Of a stretch of DNA of 64,000 bases, positions 37,468 to 46,623 are shown piece by piece; position 1 is the stretch's first letter, and each line of letters opens with the position of its first letter. A model generated the notes under the pieces. The model ran no database searches, was not told where the DNA came from, and saw only the letters and a program-made list of their open reading frames with translations. The DNA is taken from contig WNKV01000018.1 in the NCBI GenBank assembly GCA_009720755.1, positions 62,001-126,000 of the forward strand, read 5' to 3'. The position numbers and the translations under genes were made by a program. The DNA is from Rhodoplanes serenus. GTDB taxonomy: Bacteria; Pseudomonadota; Alphaproteobacteria; Rhizobiales; Xanthobacteraceae.

Positions 37468-38220
37468 TCACACCGCCGTGTAGCCGCCGTCGATGAGGAG
37501 ATCCGAGCCGGTCATGAAGGCGGATTCGTCGCTCGCCAGGAACACCGCCCCGGTGGCCACCTCGTCGGGCGTGCCGAGCCGGCCGAGCAGCGTGTGATGA
37601 CTGGCGCGGGCCGCCTCGACGGTCTCGAAGTTCTTCAGATAACGACCTGTCTCGACGGGACCGGGCGACAGCGTGTTGACCCGGATGTTCTGCGCCGAAT
37701 GGTCCACCGCCATCGCCTTGGCGAGCTGCACCAGCGCCCCCTTGGCGGCGCAGTACCAGGGCCGGCCGGGGCGCGCCACCCGCGCCTGCTGCGAGGCGAC
37801 CAGGATGATGCTGCCGCCGCCGCCCTGCTCCATCACCGGAATGGCGTGCTTGGAGAGCAGGAAGGCGCTGTCGAGATTGACCGCGAAGGTGCGCCGCCAG
37901 TCGGCGAGCGACAGGGTGGTCAACGGCGCCAGCGGCAGGTCGAAGACCGCATTGGCGACCACCACGTCGAGCCGGCCGAACGCGCTCACAGCCTGCGCCA
38001 CCGCGGCTTCGGCGGTCGCCTCCTCGGCGACGTCGGCCACCATCGTGGCGATCCGCCCACCGGCCGCCCGGATGGTGGCGGCGACCGCCTCCAGCGGTGC
38101 GGCGGCGATGTCGAGCCCCACCACCGCGGCCCCTTCGGCCGCGAACTGCCGACAGATCGCGCCGCCGATGCCACCCCCCGCCCCGGTGACGACGGCCACC
38201 TTGCCCGCTAGACGCCCCAT
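37468..38220 (-). CDS. SDR-family NAD(P)-dependent oxidoreductase
   Basis: This 250-residue classical SDR has the cofactor motif TGAGGGIGG (12-20), NAN-type motif (VVVANAVF), and an intact catalytic set S143, Y156 and K160 (YCAAK). The C-terminal SDLLIDGGYTAV is typical. The acidic D37 after the second strand (VVGLDIA) favours NAD. Substrate unknown; no pathway genes are adjacent. Confidence 0.93.
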   Translation of the reverse strand: MGRLAGKVAVVTGAGGGIGGAICRQFAAEGAAVVGLDIAAAPLEAVAATIRAAGGRIATMVADVAEEATAEAAVAQAVSAFGRLDVVVANAVFDLPLAPLTTLSLADWRRTFAVNLDSAFLLSKHAIPVMEQGGGGSIILVASQQARVARPGRPWYCAAKGALVQLAKAMAVDHSAQNIRVNTLSPGPVETGRYLKNFETVEAARASHHTLLGRLGTPDEVATGAVFLASDESAFMTGSDLLIDGGYTAV

Positions 38221-38548
38221 GGTCGCTCCTCCGATCAGGACCGCTTGTCATACACGGCCGCCGGAGTGCCGGACCACCGCGCCGAGCGGCGGAGCAGCCC
38301 CGCGGCAGGGGCGGAGCCGACTTGCGCTCCGCGACGGTGCGCCGCACCTCGCCGATGATTCGTTAACAGCTCGTCAGCATTCCTATGGCACCGTCGCAGC
38401 ATGCTCCAATGAGAAGCGCGGTTCGCTCCTCGTTCCGGCGTCGCCGGTTCGCCCTTTCGTGACATCCCTCGTCTTCCGGAGCCTTGCGGTGCTGCCCCCC
38501 TCGAGCCCGCTGCAACCAACACCGATCCCGTCGCCGTGGCGCCGCGGC
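38221..38548. other. Spacer between divergent SDR and receiver genes
   Basis: This 328-base spacer has no separate gene. If the receiver gene starts at GTG 38459 instead of ATG 38549, the last 90 bases are coding. An AT-richer segment (ATGATTCGTTAACAGCTCGTCAGCATTCC theme, 38353-38382) may hold a promoter. Confidence 0.4.
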
Positions 38549-38986
38549 ATGCTGGTGCTCGACGACGAGGCCGCCGTCCGGCGCACCATCTGTGCCATCG
38601 CGGATCGCGCCGGCTGGGCCGCCATCACGGCGACCAGCTTCGTCGATGCCGAAACCCTGCTCGGCGTCGAGAACTTCGGCTCCATCGTGACCGACATCAC
38701 GATCGCTCACGCGCCGGTCGAGGATTTCCTGCACACCCTCGCCGAGATCGGCTACACGGCCCCGGTGCTGCTCACCGGCGCCGGCGATGCGAGCCGGCTC
38801 GGCGCTGTCGCGGATTTCGCCTACGATCTGGGGCTGAACACCTGCTTTCCGATCGCCAAGCCGCTCGCCTTGGCGACCCTGGCGAGCCGCCTCGCGCGCA
38901 TCGACAGCCGCATCGAGAGGGGCTTCGCCGGCTGCTGCTTCCGCGATTGCCACTGGCGCAAGGTGCCGCTGCCGCCGGCCGCCTAG
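38549..38986 (+). CDS. Stand-alone response-regulator receiver domain
   Basis: The 145-residue protein is a single receiver domain: acidic pair D5-D6 (VLDDE), phospho-acceptor D49 (SIVTDI), conserved T76 (LLTGAG) and K104 (AKPL). There is no output domain; a Cys-containing tail follows (FAGCCFRDCHWRKV). The partner kinase is not nearby. The start is uncertain, since GTG 38459 would add 30 residues. The stop codon G begins a GATCGGA-C-TCCGATC palindrome that may help end transcription. Confidence 0.8.
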   Translation: MLVLDDEAAVRRTICAIADRAGWAAITATSFVDAETLLGVENFGSIVTDITIAHAPVEDFLHTLAEIGYTAPVLLTGAGDASRLGAVADFAYDLGLNTCFPIAKPLALATLASRLARIDSRIERGFAGCCFRDCHWRKVPLPPAA

Positions 38987-39521
38987 ATCGGACTCCGATC
39001 CAACCGGATCGGACTCCGGTCCAGACGTCCTCGCGTGAACGCATTTCCGACGGCGAGCCGGCGTCCAGGCCGGGGCCTGGACCCCACAAACCCTGAACTT
39101 CAGTGACAATTCGGACCGGCGATCGATCGAGACCGCCCGGCTCCGTTCGGCCGACCGCGGACCGGCGGGCGGCGCGACGGACGGATGCATGGCATCTGCG
39201 ATAGCGCACGTCCGGTAGAGTAGCGGATACCGTACATAATATTACCTGTATCGTACTATACCGTATGATACTGTTTTTTTCGAAATTTTGTTGACTCGCT
39301 GCGATGATCGACCGACCTTCCCCCCGCCGGCACCGCTCGTCACCACTCCGACGGAAGCAATCGGCAGCCCGAGCGCCTCGCCGCGGCAGGGGCCGCGACC
39401 GACGCCAGGGCACCGACCGCCTCCCTGGCGGCCGCCGTTCGGCCGCCAGGGCGATCGCCGGCCTCGGCACATCGGCTCCCGCCCAGTTGTGGCGGCAACC
39501 GCCACGGGGACTGTCGTCACC
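38987..39521. other. Intergenic region upstream of the Nramp-like gene
   Basis: This 535-base gap has palindromes around 38986-39018 and a markedly AT-rich block at 39225-39300 with several TA(C/T)CGTA words, which is very likely the Nramp promoter region. No gene can be supported between 39000 and 39520; the open frame leading into the Nramp-like gene is Pro/Arg-rich and not protein-like. Confidence 0.6.
39248..39271 (+). promoter_or_regulatory. Candidate operator in the AT-rich promoter of the Nramp-like gene
   Basis: GTATCGTAC-TATACC-GTATGATAC is an inverted repeat with eight of nine matching arm positions. A further TACCGTAC lies at 39228. The site is 250 bases before the start, so a long leader would be needed. 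The ACCGTATG core is shared with the lrp promoter. Confidence 0.45.
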
Positions 39522-40748
39522 ATGACCAGCAGCAGCACCACCCCACTTCCGAAATTCCGGCTCAACCTCACATCGCCGCTGATCGGCGCCGCCTTCCTAA
39601 TGGCGACGTCCGCCATCGGCCCCGGCTTTCTCACCCAGACCACCGTCTTCACCGACAAGTTCCGGGCGAGCTTCGCGTTCGCGATCCTGCTCTCGATCGT
39701 CGTCGACATCGGCGTGCAGCTCAACATCTGGCGGATCGTCGCCGTGTCGCGGATGCGCGGACAGGACATCGCCAATGCGGTGCTGCCCGGGCTCGGCGTG
39801 TTCATCACGGTGCTGATCGTGATGGGCGGTCTCGCGTTCAACATCGGCAACCTCGCCGGCACCGGCCTCGCCCTGAACGTGCTGTTCGGGCTGCCGGAAG
39901 CCTGGGGCGCCGTGATCTCGTGCGGCGTCGCGCTCGTGATCTTCGCGTCCAAGGAGATCGGTCGCGCGATGGACCGCCTCGCCACCGCGCTGGGCTTCCT
40001 GATGATCGCCCTGGTGCTGTTCATGGTGATCATCACCCAGCCGCCTCTGGGCGAGGTGGCGGTGAAGTCGGTCCTGCCCGACAACTACATGATCCTGATG
40101 ATGCCGATGATCACCCTGATCGGCGGCGTGGTCGGCGGCTACACGTCGTTCTCCGGCGCCCACCGCCTACTCGACGCCGGCATCTCGGGTGTCGAGAACG
40201 TCAAGAAGGTCAGCGACAGCGCCACGCTCGGTATCCTGATCGCCGGCTTCATGCGCACCATCCTGTTCCTCGCGGTGCTCGGGGTCGTCACCCAGGGCGT
40301 CGTGCTCGACAAGTCGAATCCGATGGCGACTGCCTTCGAGTCGGCCGCCGGGCGGTTCGGCCTCTATGCCTTCGGGGTCGTGCTGTGGTCGGCCGCCATC
40401 ACCTCGGTGGTCGGCAATGCCTACACCAGCGTGTCGTTCCTACGCTCGATCTGGAAGACCGCCGACCGCTACAACTCCTACACCATCATGGGCTTCATCG
40501 TGCTGTCGACGGCGGTGTTCATCGCCGTCGGCCGGCCGGTCGCCGTGATGGTCCTGGTCGGCACGCTGAACGGCATCGTCCTGCCGGTGATCCTCGCCTC
40601 CATCCTGGCGGCGGCCCGCAACAAGAAGATCATCGGCGCCGACTACCACCACCCGACCTGGCTGATCGCCTTCGGCATCGCCGCCGTGCTGATCACCGCG
40701 TTCGCCGCGATCGTCGCCCTGCCGGCGCTTCTGACGATGTGGAAGTAG
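39522..40748 (+). CDS. Nramp-family-like membrane transporter with non-canonical metal motifs
   Basis: The 408-residue protein has about eleven hydrophobic segments and aligns with Nramp transporters: first helix LIGAAFLMATSAIGPGFLTQ, then the ISGVENVKKVSDSATLG region. The canonical DPGN metal motif of helix 1 reads GPGF, and the MPH motif of helix 6 seems replaced by VGGYTSFSGAHRLLDAG. It therefore may not carry Mn or Fe; Nramp-like members of this kind (YcsG-like) occur with metabolic genes. The ATG at 39522 is chosen at the start of the alignable sequence. An amidohydrolase gene follows after 153 bases on the same strand. Confidence 0.85.
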   Translation: MTSSSTTPLPKFRLNLTSPLIGAAFLMATSAIGPGFLTQTTVFTDKFRASFAFAILLSIVVDIGVQLNIWRIVAVSRMRGQDIANAVLPGLGVFITVLIVMGGLAFNIGNLAGTGLALNVLFGLPEAWGAVISCGVALVIFASKEIGRAMDRLATALGFLMIALVLFMVIITQPPLGEVAVKSVLPDNYMILMMPMITLIGGVVGGYTSFSGAHRLLDAGISGVENVKKVSDSATLGILIAGFMRTILFLAVLGVVTQGVVLDKSNPMATAFESAAGRFGLYAFGVVLWSAAITSVVGNAYTSVSFLRSIWKTADRYNSYTIMGFIVLSTAVFIAVGRPVAVMVLVGTLNGIVLPVILASILAAARNKKIIGADYHHPTWLIAFGIAAVLITAFAAIVALPALLTMWK

Positions 40749-40901
40749 GCGGACCCGCCGGCGACCGCCCACCGGGCGGCCGTCGGTGCCCTCGTCGTCG
40801 CGCTCGCGCAGGTCCGCCTGCGCGAGCGGCCGTTCCTTCCGACCGCGGCCTCCGCCTCCTCCCGCGGCCCCCGACACCCGAAACCGATCGAGGAGATCGA
40901 C

Positions 40902-42332
40902 ATGTCATCCATCATCGCGGCTCACGCCTTGGACGCCGGCGGCTGCCGGCGCGACATCGCCATCGAGATCGAGGGCGAGACCATCGCGCGCATTCACCCG
41001 GCGACCGCACCGGCCGACGACGTCATCGTGATGCCGGCCTTCGCCAATGCGCACGACCACGCACGGCCGATGCCGCCGAGCGCCGTCGGCGCCTTCGGCA
41101 AGCCGCTGGAGCTGTGGCTCAACCGGCTGGCGATGTTCACGGCGGTCGACCCCTATCTGGCGACCCTCGCGCCGTTCGCGCGGGCCGCGCTGGGCGGCCA
41201 GGCGGCCGCCATGGTGCATCACACCCGCCCGATGGGCCTGACCGATCTGCCGACGGAAGCCGCCGAGATCGCCCGCGCCGCCAAGGATGTCGGCCTCCGC
41301 ATCGCCTTCGGGGTGGCGCTGCGCGACCAGAACCCGCTGGTCTACGGCGATCCCGCCCCGGTGCTGGCCGATCTCGACCCGGTGACGCGGGCCGAGATCG
41401 AGGGGCGTTTCCTTGGGCCGATGAAGCCGATCGCCGAGCAGATCGCCGTGGTCGACGCCGTGGCGGAGCGGATCGCCTCGCCGATGGTCGACGTCCAGTA
41501 TGCGCCGAACGGCCCGCAATGGTGCTCGAAGGCGATGTGGGAGGCGCTGGCGGAGGCATCGGCGCGCACCGGCCGGCGTATCACCACCCACCTGTTCGAG
41601 ACCCGCTATCAGCGCGCCTGGGCCGATCGCAACTTCCCGCAGGGGCTGGTCCGTTGGCTCAAGGACATCGGCATCCTGTCGCCGCGGCTAACGGTCGCGC
41701 ACTGCGTGTGGATCAGGCCCGACGAGCTCGACCTGCTGGCCGAGGCCGGCTGCACCATCGCCACCAACCCCTCGTCCAATCTGATGCTGCGCTCCGGCAT
41801 CGCCCCGGTGGCCGACATGGTCCGCCGCGGCTGTACGGTGGCCATGGGGCTCGACGGGCAGACCTTCGACGAGGACGACGATGCGCTGCGCGAGGCCCGG
41901 CTCCTGTGGTCGCTCCAGGCCGGCTGGGGCTTCGACACCGAGCTGACGCCGGCCCAGGTGCTGACGCTGGCGCTGGAGAACGGCCGCCCGGCGCTCCGCG
42001 CGCCGGCGGGCGGCCGCCTCGCCGAAGGCGCCGCCGCCGATCTGCTGATCGTCGACCGCGCCGCCCTGGAGGAGCCGCCGGTCGACGAGGTGGCACCGAT
42101 CGAGCTCTTGTTCGCCCGCGCCACCCGCCGCCACGTCAAGGGGCTGATCGTCGCCGGCCGCACCGTGGTGCGCGACGGCCGGCTGCTCGGCGTCGACCTC
42201 GAGGCTGCCCACAAGGAGCTGGCCGCCGCCTATCGGGCCGGGCTGGCCCAGCGAAGCGGCCTGCGCGCCGCCCTGCCGGCGCTCGAAGCCTCCGTGGCCC
42301 GCTACTACGGAGCCCGCCTCGGCTGCTGCTGA
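40902..42332 (+). CDS. Amidohydrolase of the cytosine-deaminase/TRZ-ATZ type
   Basis: This 476-residue metal-dependent hydrolase deaminates or dechlorinates N-heterocycles in known relatives (SsnA, AtzB, guanine and cytosine deaminases). Metal ligands are visible: H51 and H53 (AHDHAR), H230 (TTHLFE), H267 (AHCVW) and D318 (GLDGQTFDEDDD). GAGGAG lies before the ATG at 40902. The C-terminal composite beta domain contains the GRLAEGAAADLLIVD and VKGLIVAGRTVVRDGR segments typical of the superfamily. Together with the Nramp-like gene it may form a transporter-plus-deaminase pair. Confidence 0.9.
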   Translation: MSSIIAAHALDAGGCRRDIAIEIEGETIARIHPATAPADDVIVMPAFANAHDHARPMPPSAVGAFGKPLELWLNRLAMFTAVDPYLATLAPFARAALGGQAAAMVHHTRPMGLTDLPTEAAEIARAAKDVGLRIAFGVALRDQNPLVYGDPAPVLADLDPVTRAEIEGRFLGPMKPIAEQIAVVDAVAERIASPMVDVQYAPNGPQWCSKAMWEALAEASARTGRRITTHLFETRYQRAWADRNFPQGLVRWLKDIGILSPRLTVAHCVWIRPDELDLLAEAGCTIATNPSSNLMLRSGIAPVADMVRRGCTVAMGLDGQTFDEDDDALREARLLWSLQAGWGFDTELTPAQVLTLALENGRPALRAPAGGRLAEGAAADLLIVDRAALEEPPVDEVAPIELLFARATRRHVKGLIVAGRTVVRDGRLLGVDLEAAHKELAAAYRAGLAQRSGLRAALPALEASVARYYGARLGCC

Positions 42333-42356
42333 CGCAGCCTCGCCCGACACCCACGT

Positions 42357-42378
42357 CCGGCCGCCCTCTGGCGGCCGG
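42357..42378. terminator. Perfect hairpin between convergent genes
   Basis: CCGGCCGCC-CTCT-GGCGGCCGG is a perfect 9-bp stem placed midway between the stops of the amidohydrolase and the GntR genes. It lacks T-runs, so it may block readthrough only partly or with Rho. Confidence 0.55.
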
Positions 42379-42393
42379 CTCACCGCCGCGGGC

Positions 42394-43290
42394 TCAGGAG
42401 CCCGCGTCGGCCGGCCGGGTGGCGCGCGGGCGCCGCGGCGCCCGCGGGCTGCGCGCCGGCGCCTTGGCCTGCTCGGAGAACAGCTCGCGGGTCTGGTCCA
42501 TCATGCTCAGCACCGCGACGAAGTCGCCGGCATCCGCCCCCAGCATGGTCAGATGCGAGCGCATGCAGTCATGCGCCGCCGCGCCATCGCGGCTGTCGAT
42601 GGCGGCGATGATAGCCGCATGGTCCTCGACCGACTTCTCCATCACGCCGGCCACCCGGGTGACGTAGCGGCGATAGGGCTCCACCCGGCAGCGCAGCTCG
42701 TGCACCCGGGCGATGAGGAACTTGTTGCCGGAGGCGTCGAGGATGAGGTCGTGCAGCCGGTTGTTCTCCTCGAAGAACGCTCGCTCCTCGCGGCCATGGG
42801 CGTGGCGCAGCGACACCTCGTGGATATGCTTGAGCCGGTTCTTGTCGTCCTCGCTCATCCGGCGCGCCGCGAGCCGGGCCGCGAGCCCTTCGAGCTCGGC
42901 GATCACCTGGAAGATCTCCAAGAGCTCGGTCAGCGTGAGCTGCTTGACGATGGCGCCCTGGTGGGCGCGAATCTGGACGAGGCCGCTGGAGGCGAGATGC
43001 CGCAGCGCCTCCCGCACCGGCGTGCGCGACACGCCGAACCGGGTGGCCAGGCTCTGCTCGTCGAGCCGCACACCCGGCGCGATGGCGCCGCTCAGAATCT
43101 CGCTTTCCAGAAGCTGGGCCAGGTTCTCCGAGCGCGTCCGCGGCTTCTTGGCGGCCGCCTGTTTCGAGCCCGCCGGCTTGGAGCCGGGCCGCTTGGAGCC
43201 GGGCTGCGCGCGCGCTGCCCGGCCGCCGTCCGCATTGCTGCGCGCCGCCGGCTTGCCGGTTCCGTCCTTGATCCCTGCCTCACGCGGCAT
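42394..43290 (-). CDS. GntR-family regulator, FCD subclass (candidate island regulator)
   Basis: The 298-residue protein starts with about 50 Lys/Ser/Gly/Pro-rich residues, then a GntR helix-turn-helix (about 55-118; SGAIAPGVRLDEQSLATRFGVSRTPVREALRHLASSGLV) and an FCD domain (about 128-255). The FCD metal-type ligands include a D-x3-H-like DLILDAS and H residues (VEDHAAIIAAIDSRD). It lies at the edge of the catabolic island and is the likely regulator of the two shared motifs at 48849 and 57211. The last 30 residues are Arg/Ala/Pro-rich. Confidence 0.9.
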   Translation of the reverse strand: MPREAGIKDGTGKPAARSNADGGRAARAQPGSKRPGSKPAGSKQAAAKKPRTRSENLAQLLESEILSGAIAPGVRLDEQSLATRFGVSRTPVREALRHLASSGLVQIRAHQGAIVKQLTLTELLEIFQVIAELEGLAARLAARRMSEDDKNRLKHIHEVSLRHAHGREERAFFEENNRLHDLILDASGNKFLIARVHELRCRVEPYRRYVTRVAGVMEKSVEDHAAIIAAIDSRDGAAAHDCMRSHLTMLGADAGDFVAVLSMMDQTRELFSEQAKAPARSPRAPRRPRATRPADAGS

Positions 43291-43377
43291 GCGACGCCCG
43301 TCCTGTCTGGTTGGTCATGTCCGGCGCGCCGATCTCGCGAGGCGATCTCGACGAGGCGACGCGCCGGCCTGCCGACC

Positions 43378-44649
43378 TCACGCCTCGGCGCCGCACCAAT
43401 CGTAGATGCACAGAGCCATCACCTTGATCGCCGTCAAATAGTCGTCGATGGCGACATACTCGTCATTGGCGTGCATCACGGCGGTCGAGCCGGGGCCGAA
43501 GATCACCGTCGGCGTGTCGCCGTACTGGTTGAGGAACCGGGTGTCGGCGGCGCCCTGGCGCCCGCTGATCTGCGGCGGCCGCCCGGTGATCTCGGTATAG
43601 GTCCGGCAGACCAGGTCGACGATCGGATGATCCTGCGGGATCTCGGACGCCTGCGCGTCGTAGCCGACGAAGCGGACGACGGGCGGATGGTCCTTCATCC
43701 ACGGGTCGGCCGCCGCCGCCTTGGCGATCTGCTCGACCAGGCTCTTCTTGACGCCCTCGTGGTCCTCGCCCGGCACCGTCGCCATGCTGCCCTTGAGCAC
43801 GCCGGTGGCCGGAAAGGCACTCGGATAGTTGCCGGCCTGGAAGCTGCCGATCATGCAGGGCAGCGAATCGAGAGCATGCGGATAGAGCGGATGCCTGACG
43901 GTGGCGACGCGATGGTCCTCGAGCTCCTTGACGGCCTGCACCAGCTTGTAGCCGAGATCGATGGCGCTGACGCCCTCGTAGCGCTTCTGGATGCCGGCCG
44001 GCTTGCCCTCGACCGCGATCTCGAACCAGATGCGGCCGATGCAGGCAGGCTGCACCGCGAGATCGCTGGTCTCGCCCGAGATGCCGGCATCGGCGCGGTA
44101 GCCGCGGATCACCGTGTCGAGCGTGCCGTGGCCCGACACCTCCTCGTCGATGACGACATTGATGTGGACATCGCCCCGCAGCCGGATGCCCAGCTCCTTC
44201 AGGAACTCGACCGCCAGGATGTGACTGGCGACACCGCTCTTCATGTCGGCCGAGCCGCGCCCGTAGATGCGGCCGTCCTTGATCGAGGCCGACCACGGAT
44301 CGTCGCTCCAGCCCTCGCCGTTGCCGACCGGGATGACGTCGGTATGGCCGTTGAGGAGCAGCGAGCGGCCGCCGCCGCTGCCCTTCAGGGTCGCCACCAG
44401 GTTGGGGCGGCCCTCGTAACCGCGATCGACCGGCCGATAGCCCGGATGCGCCTTCAGCGCCTCCCAATCGGTCTCCCACATGTCGACCGAGAGCCCGACA
44501 CGGGCCATGTGATCGGCCAGGAACCGCTGGATCGCCGCCTCGTCGCCGGTCACGCTCGGAATGCGGATCATCTGCTGGAGGAAGGCGACGGCCTTGTCGC
44601 GGTTCCGGTCGATGTGATCGAGGATCGTCTTGCGGGTCTCGGCGCTCAC
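43378..44649 (-). CDS. ArgE/DapE-type M20 family deacylase
   Basis: The 423-residue zinc hydrolase removes acyl groups from N-acyl amino acids or similar amides. Conserved residues: H102 and D104 (NGHTDV), D135 (GRGSADMKSG), E169-E170 (VIDEEVSG) and a C-terminal HANDEY metal His. The dimerisation domain lies between about residues 190 and 310. I chose GTG 44649 (VSAETRKTILDHIDR), with GGAG seven bases upstream; the frame has no ATG in this region. It sits next to TRAP importer genes, so the imported compound may be an N-acyl or amide-containing acid. Confidence 0.9.
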   Translation of the reverse strand: MSAETRKTILDHIDRNRDKAVAFLQQMIRIPSVTGDEAAIQRFLADHMARVGLSVDMWETDWEALKAHPGYRPVDRGYEGRPNLVATLKGSGGGRSLLLNGHTDVIPVGNGEGWSDDPWSASIKDGRIYGRGSADMKSGVASHILAVEFLKELGIRLRGDVHINVVIDEEVSGHGTLDTVIRGYRADAGISGETSDLAVQPACIGRIWFEIAVEGKPAGIQKRYEGVSAIDLGYKLVQAVKELEDHRVATVRHPLYPHALDSLPCMIGSFQAGNYPSAFPATGVLKGSMATVPGEDHEGVKKSLVEQIAKAAAADPWMKDHPPVVRFVGYDAQASEIPQDHPIVDLVCRTYTEITGRPPQISGRQGAADTRFLNQYGDTPTVIFGPGSTAVMHANDEYVAIDDYLTAIKVMALCIYDWCGAEA

Positions 44650-44729
44650 ACTGATGCTCCAATGACGGGATCGACAATGACGGGGGTCGAGGCTGAGGGG
44701 TATCCGACGCGGGCCTGGCGTCGCGTCGC

Positions 44730-46043
44730 TCACGGCATGAAGCTGGGCAGCCAGAGGACCACGTCGGGCACCGCCATCATCAGACCCATCAGCAGCACGT
44801 TGATCAAGATGAAAGGGACGGCGGCCTTGTAGATATCCCCCATGGTTGTGCCCTTGGGCGCGATGCCCTTCATCACGAACAGCGACAGGCCGAAGGGTGG
44901 CGTGATGGTGGCCATCTCCAGGTTCACCATCATGATGATGCCGAACCACACCGGGTCCCAGCCGAGCGCCTTCACGATCGGCATGAAGATCGGGATGGTG
45001 ACGAGCACGATGGAGGTCTGCTCGATGAACAGCCCGAGGAACATCACCACGAGCTGCATCAGGATCATCACCACCATGGGATGAACCGGCAGGTCGATCG
45101 CCAGCTCGGTGATGGCGCTGGTGGCGCCCGAGAAGCTGAGGAGCTGGCTGAAGGCGGCCGATCCGGTGAGGATGACGAGGATCATCACCGACAGCTCGGT
45201 CGCCGAGCCGATGCCGCGCCGCAGCACCCCGACGTCCAGCTTGCCGTAGGCGGCCGCCAGCACGAAGGTGAGGAAGGTGCCGATGCCGGCCGCCTCGGTG
45301 GGTGTCGCGGTGCCGAAGAAGATGAAGCCGATGACCATCACGATCACCGACACCGGCGGCAGGAGATAGACCAGCGCATCGCGCAGCCGCTGCCGCAGCG
45401 GCACCCGCACCACCGCGTAGGGGGGCGCTAGATGCGGCTGCAAGGTCGCCCGGATGACGATGTAGGTGACCGTCATCAGCGCCAGAAGCACACCCGGCAC
45501 GATGATGCCGATGAGGATCTTGGCGACCGAGAAGCCGCCGAGGCTCGACAGCACGATGGCGAGCGTGCTCGGCGGGATCAGGATGGCGAGGCCGCCGCTC
45601 GCCAGGATCGGCCCGATCGACATGGACTTGGCGTAGCCGCGGCGCTCCATCTCCGGCGTCAGGGTCGAGCCCAGCATGGCGACGCTGCCCATGGCGACGC
45701 CCGTGAGCGTGCCGAGCAACGCGCCGGCGCCGATCGCCAGCACGGCGAGCCGCCCGGCGATGAAGCCGAGCCACTGGTCGATCACCTCGATCATCCGGCT
45801 GGCGATGCCGGAGTGGAACATCATGGCGCCCATGAGGATGAACATCGGCACCGGCACCAGCACGAAGGTCGAGATCGAGCTGTCGAGACTGAGGACGAGC
45901 TGGTTGAAGCCCGAGAAGCCGCCCCACAGGAAATAGACGCCGGTCATGTTGACGACCAGGAACGCGATGGCGACCGGCAGCCCGATCATCATCAGGACGC
46001 CGAGGCCGGCGAAGAACAGGATCAGGTAGGTGTACCACTCCAT
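44730..46043 (-). CDS. TRAP transporter large permease (DctM)
   Basis: The 437-residue inner-membrane protein has about twelve hydrophobic segments. FTLVPVPMFILMG-like FVLVPVPMFILMGAMMFHSG, SGGLAILIPPST and ATPTEAAGIGTFL are typical DctM motifs. It couples sodium flow to uptake of carboxylates delivered by a DctP receptor. The ATG at 46043 (MEWYTYLILFFAGLGVLMM) begins the first helix; it lies five bases after the DctQ stop. Confidence 0.93.
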   Translation of the reverse strand: MEWYTYLILFFAGLGVLMMIGLPVAIAFLVVNMTGVYFLWGGFSGFNQLVLSLDSSISTFVLVPVPMFILMGAMMFHSGIASRMIEVIDQWLGFIAGRLAVLAIGAGALLGTLTGVAMGSVAMLGSTLTPEMERRGYAKSMSIGPILASGGLAILIPPSTLAIVLSSLGGFSVAKILIGIIVPGVLLALMTVTYIVIRATLQPHLAPPYAVVRVPLRQRLRDALVYLLPPVSVIVMVIGFIFFGTATPTEAAGIGTFLTFVLAAAYGKLDVGVLRRGIGSATELSVMILVILTGSAAFSQLLSFSGATSAITELAIDLPVHPMVVMILMQLVVMFLGLFIEQTSIVLVTIPIFMPIVKALGWDPVWFGIIMMVNLEMATITPPFGLSLFVMKGIAPKGTTMGDIYKAAVPFILINVLLMGLMMAVPDVVLWLPSFMP

Positions 46044-46048
46044 GGCGC

Positions 46049-46621
46049 TCACGCCTCCATTCGCGGCACGTCGCGCGGGCCGAGCTCGCCGCGGTACAGA
46101 CGCAGGCCCCGTCTGATGAACTCGATCCCCAACAGGAAGCAGCCGACCGGGATGGCGATCAGGTTGACGGCGCGCGGGATCTCCAGCTCCGCCGCCACCA
46201 CGATGCCGCGCTGGAGCGACAGCTGTACCGCCACCACCGAGAAATACGCGATGGTGAGACAGGCGGCGGCCCCGATCACCGAGGCCAGGATCTCGAAGAA
46301 CCGCCGCGCCCGCGGCGGCAGCGTCGCCACCAGAATGTCGACGGTGACGTGGCCGTCGCGACGCAACACCCAGGCCGCCCCCAGAAAGGCGCAGTAGACC
46401 ATGAAGATGCCGCTGACCTGATCGACGCCCAGGATGCCATAGTTGAAGACGGTCCGCAGTGCCACGCGCAGCACGGTGGCCAGCATCATGGCGACCAGCA
46501 GCGCGCCGGAGACGAGCGCGAACGCGTTGAGCAGCATGTCGAAGGCGCGCCCGAGCCCGCTCTCGATGCGTCGGCGCGGCGGGGGCGGCTCGCCGCCTCG
46601 CTCGTTCGATGCGGTCGCCAT
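46049..46621 (-). CDS. TRAP transporter small permease (DctQ)
   Basis: The 190-residue protein has four hydrophobic segments after a polar Pro/Arg-rich N terminus. LRTVFNYGILGVDQVSGIFMVYCAFLGAAWVLRRDGHVTVD holds the DctQ signature of a Glu/Asp-containing helix followed by an RRDGHV-type loop. It lies between the dctP-like and dctM genes, with a two-base gap to the former. Confidence 0.92.
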   Translation of the reverse strand: MATASNERGGEPPPPRRRIESGLGRAFDMLLNAFALVSGALLVAMMLATVLRVALRTVFNYGILGVDQVSGIFMVYCAFLGAAWVLRRDGHVTVDILVATLPPRARRFFEILASVIGAAACLTIAYFSVVAVQLSLQRGIVVAAELEIPRAVNLIAIPVGCFLLGIEFIRRGLRLYRGELGPRDVPRMEA

Positions 46622-46623
46622 GG

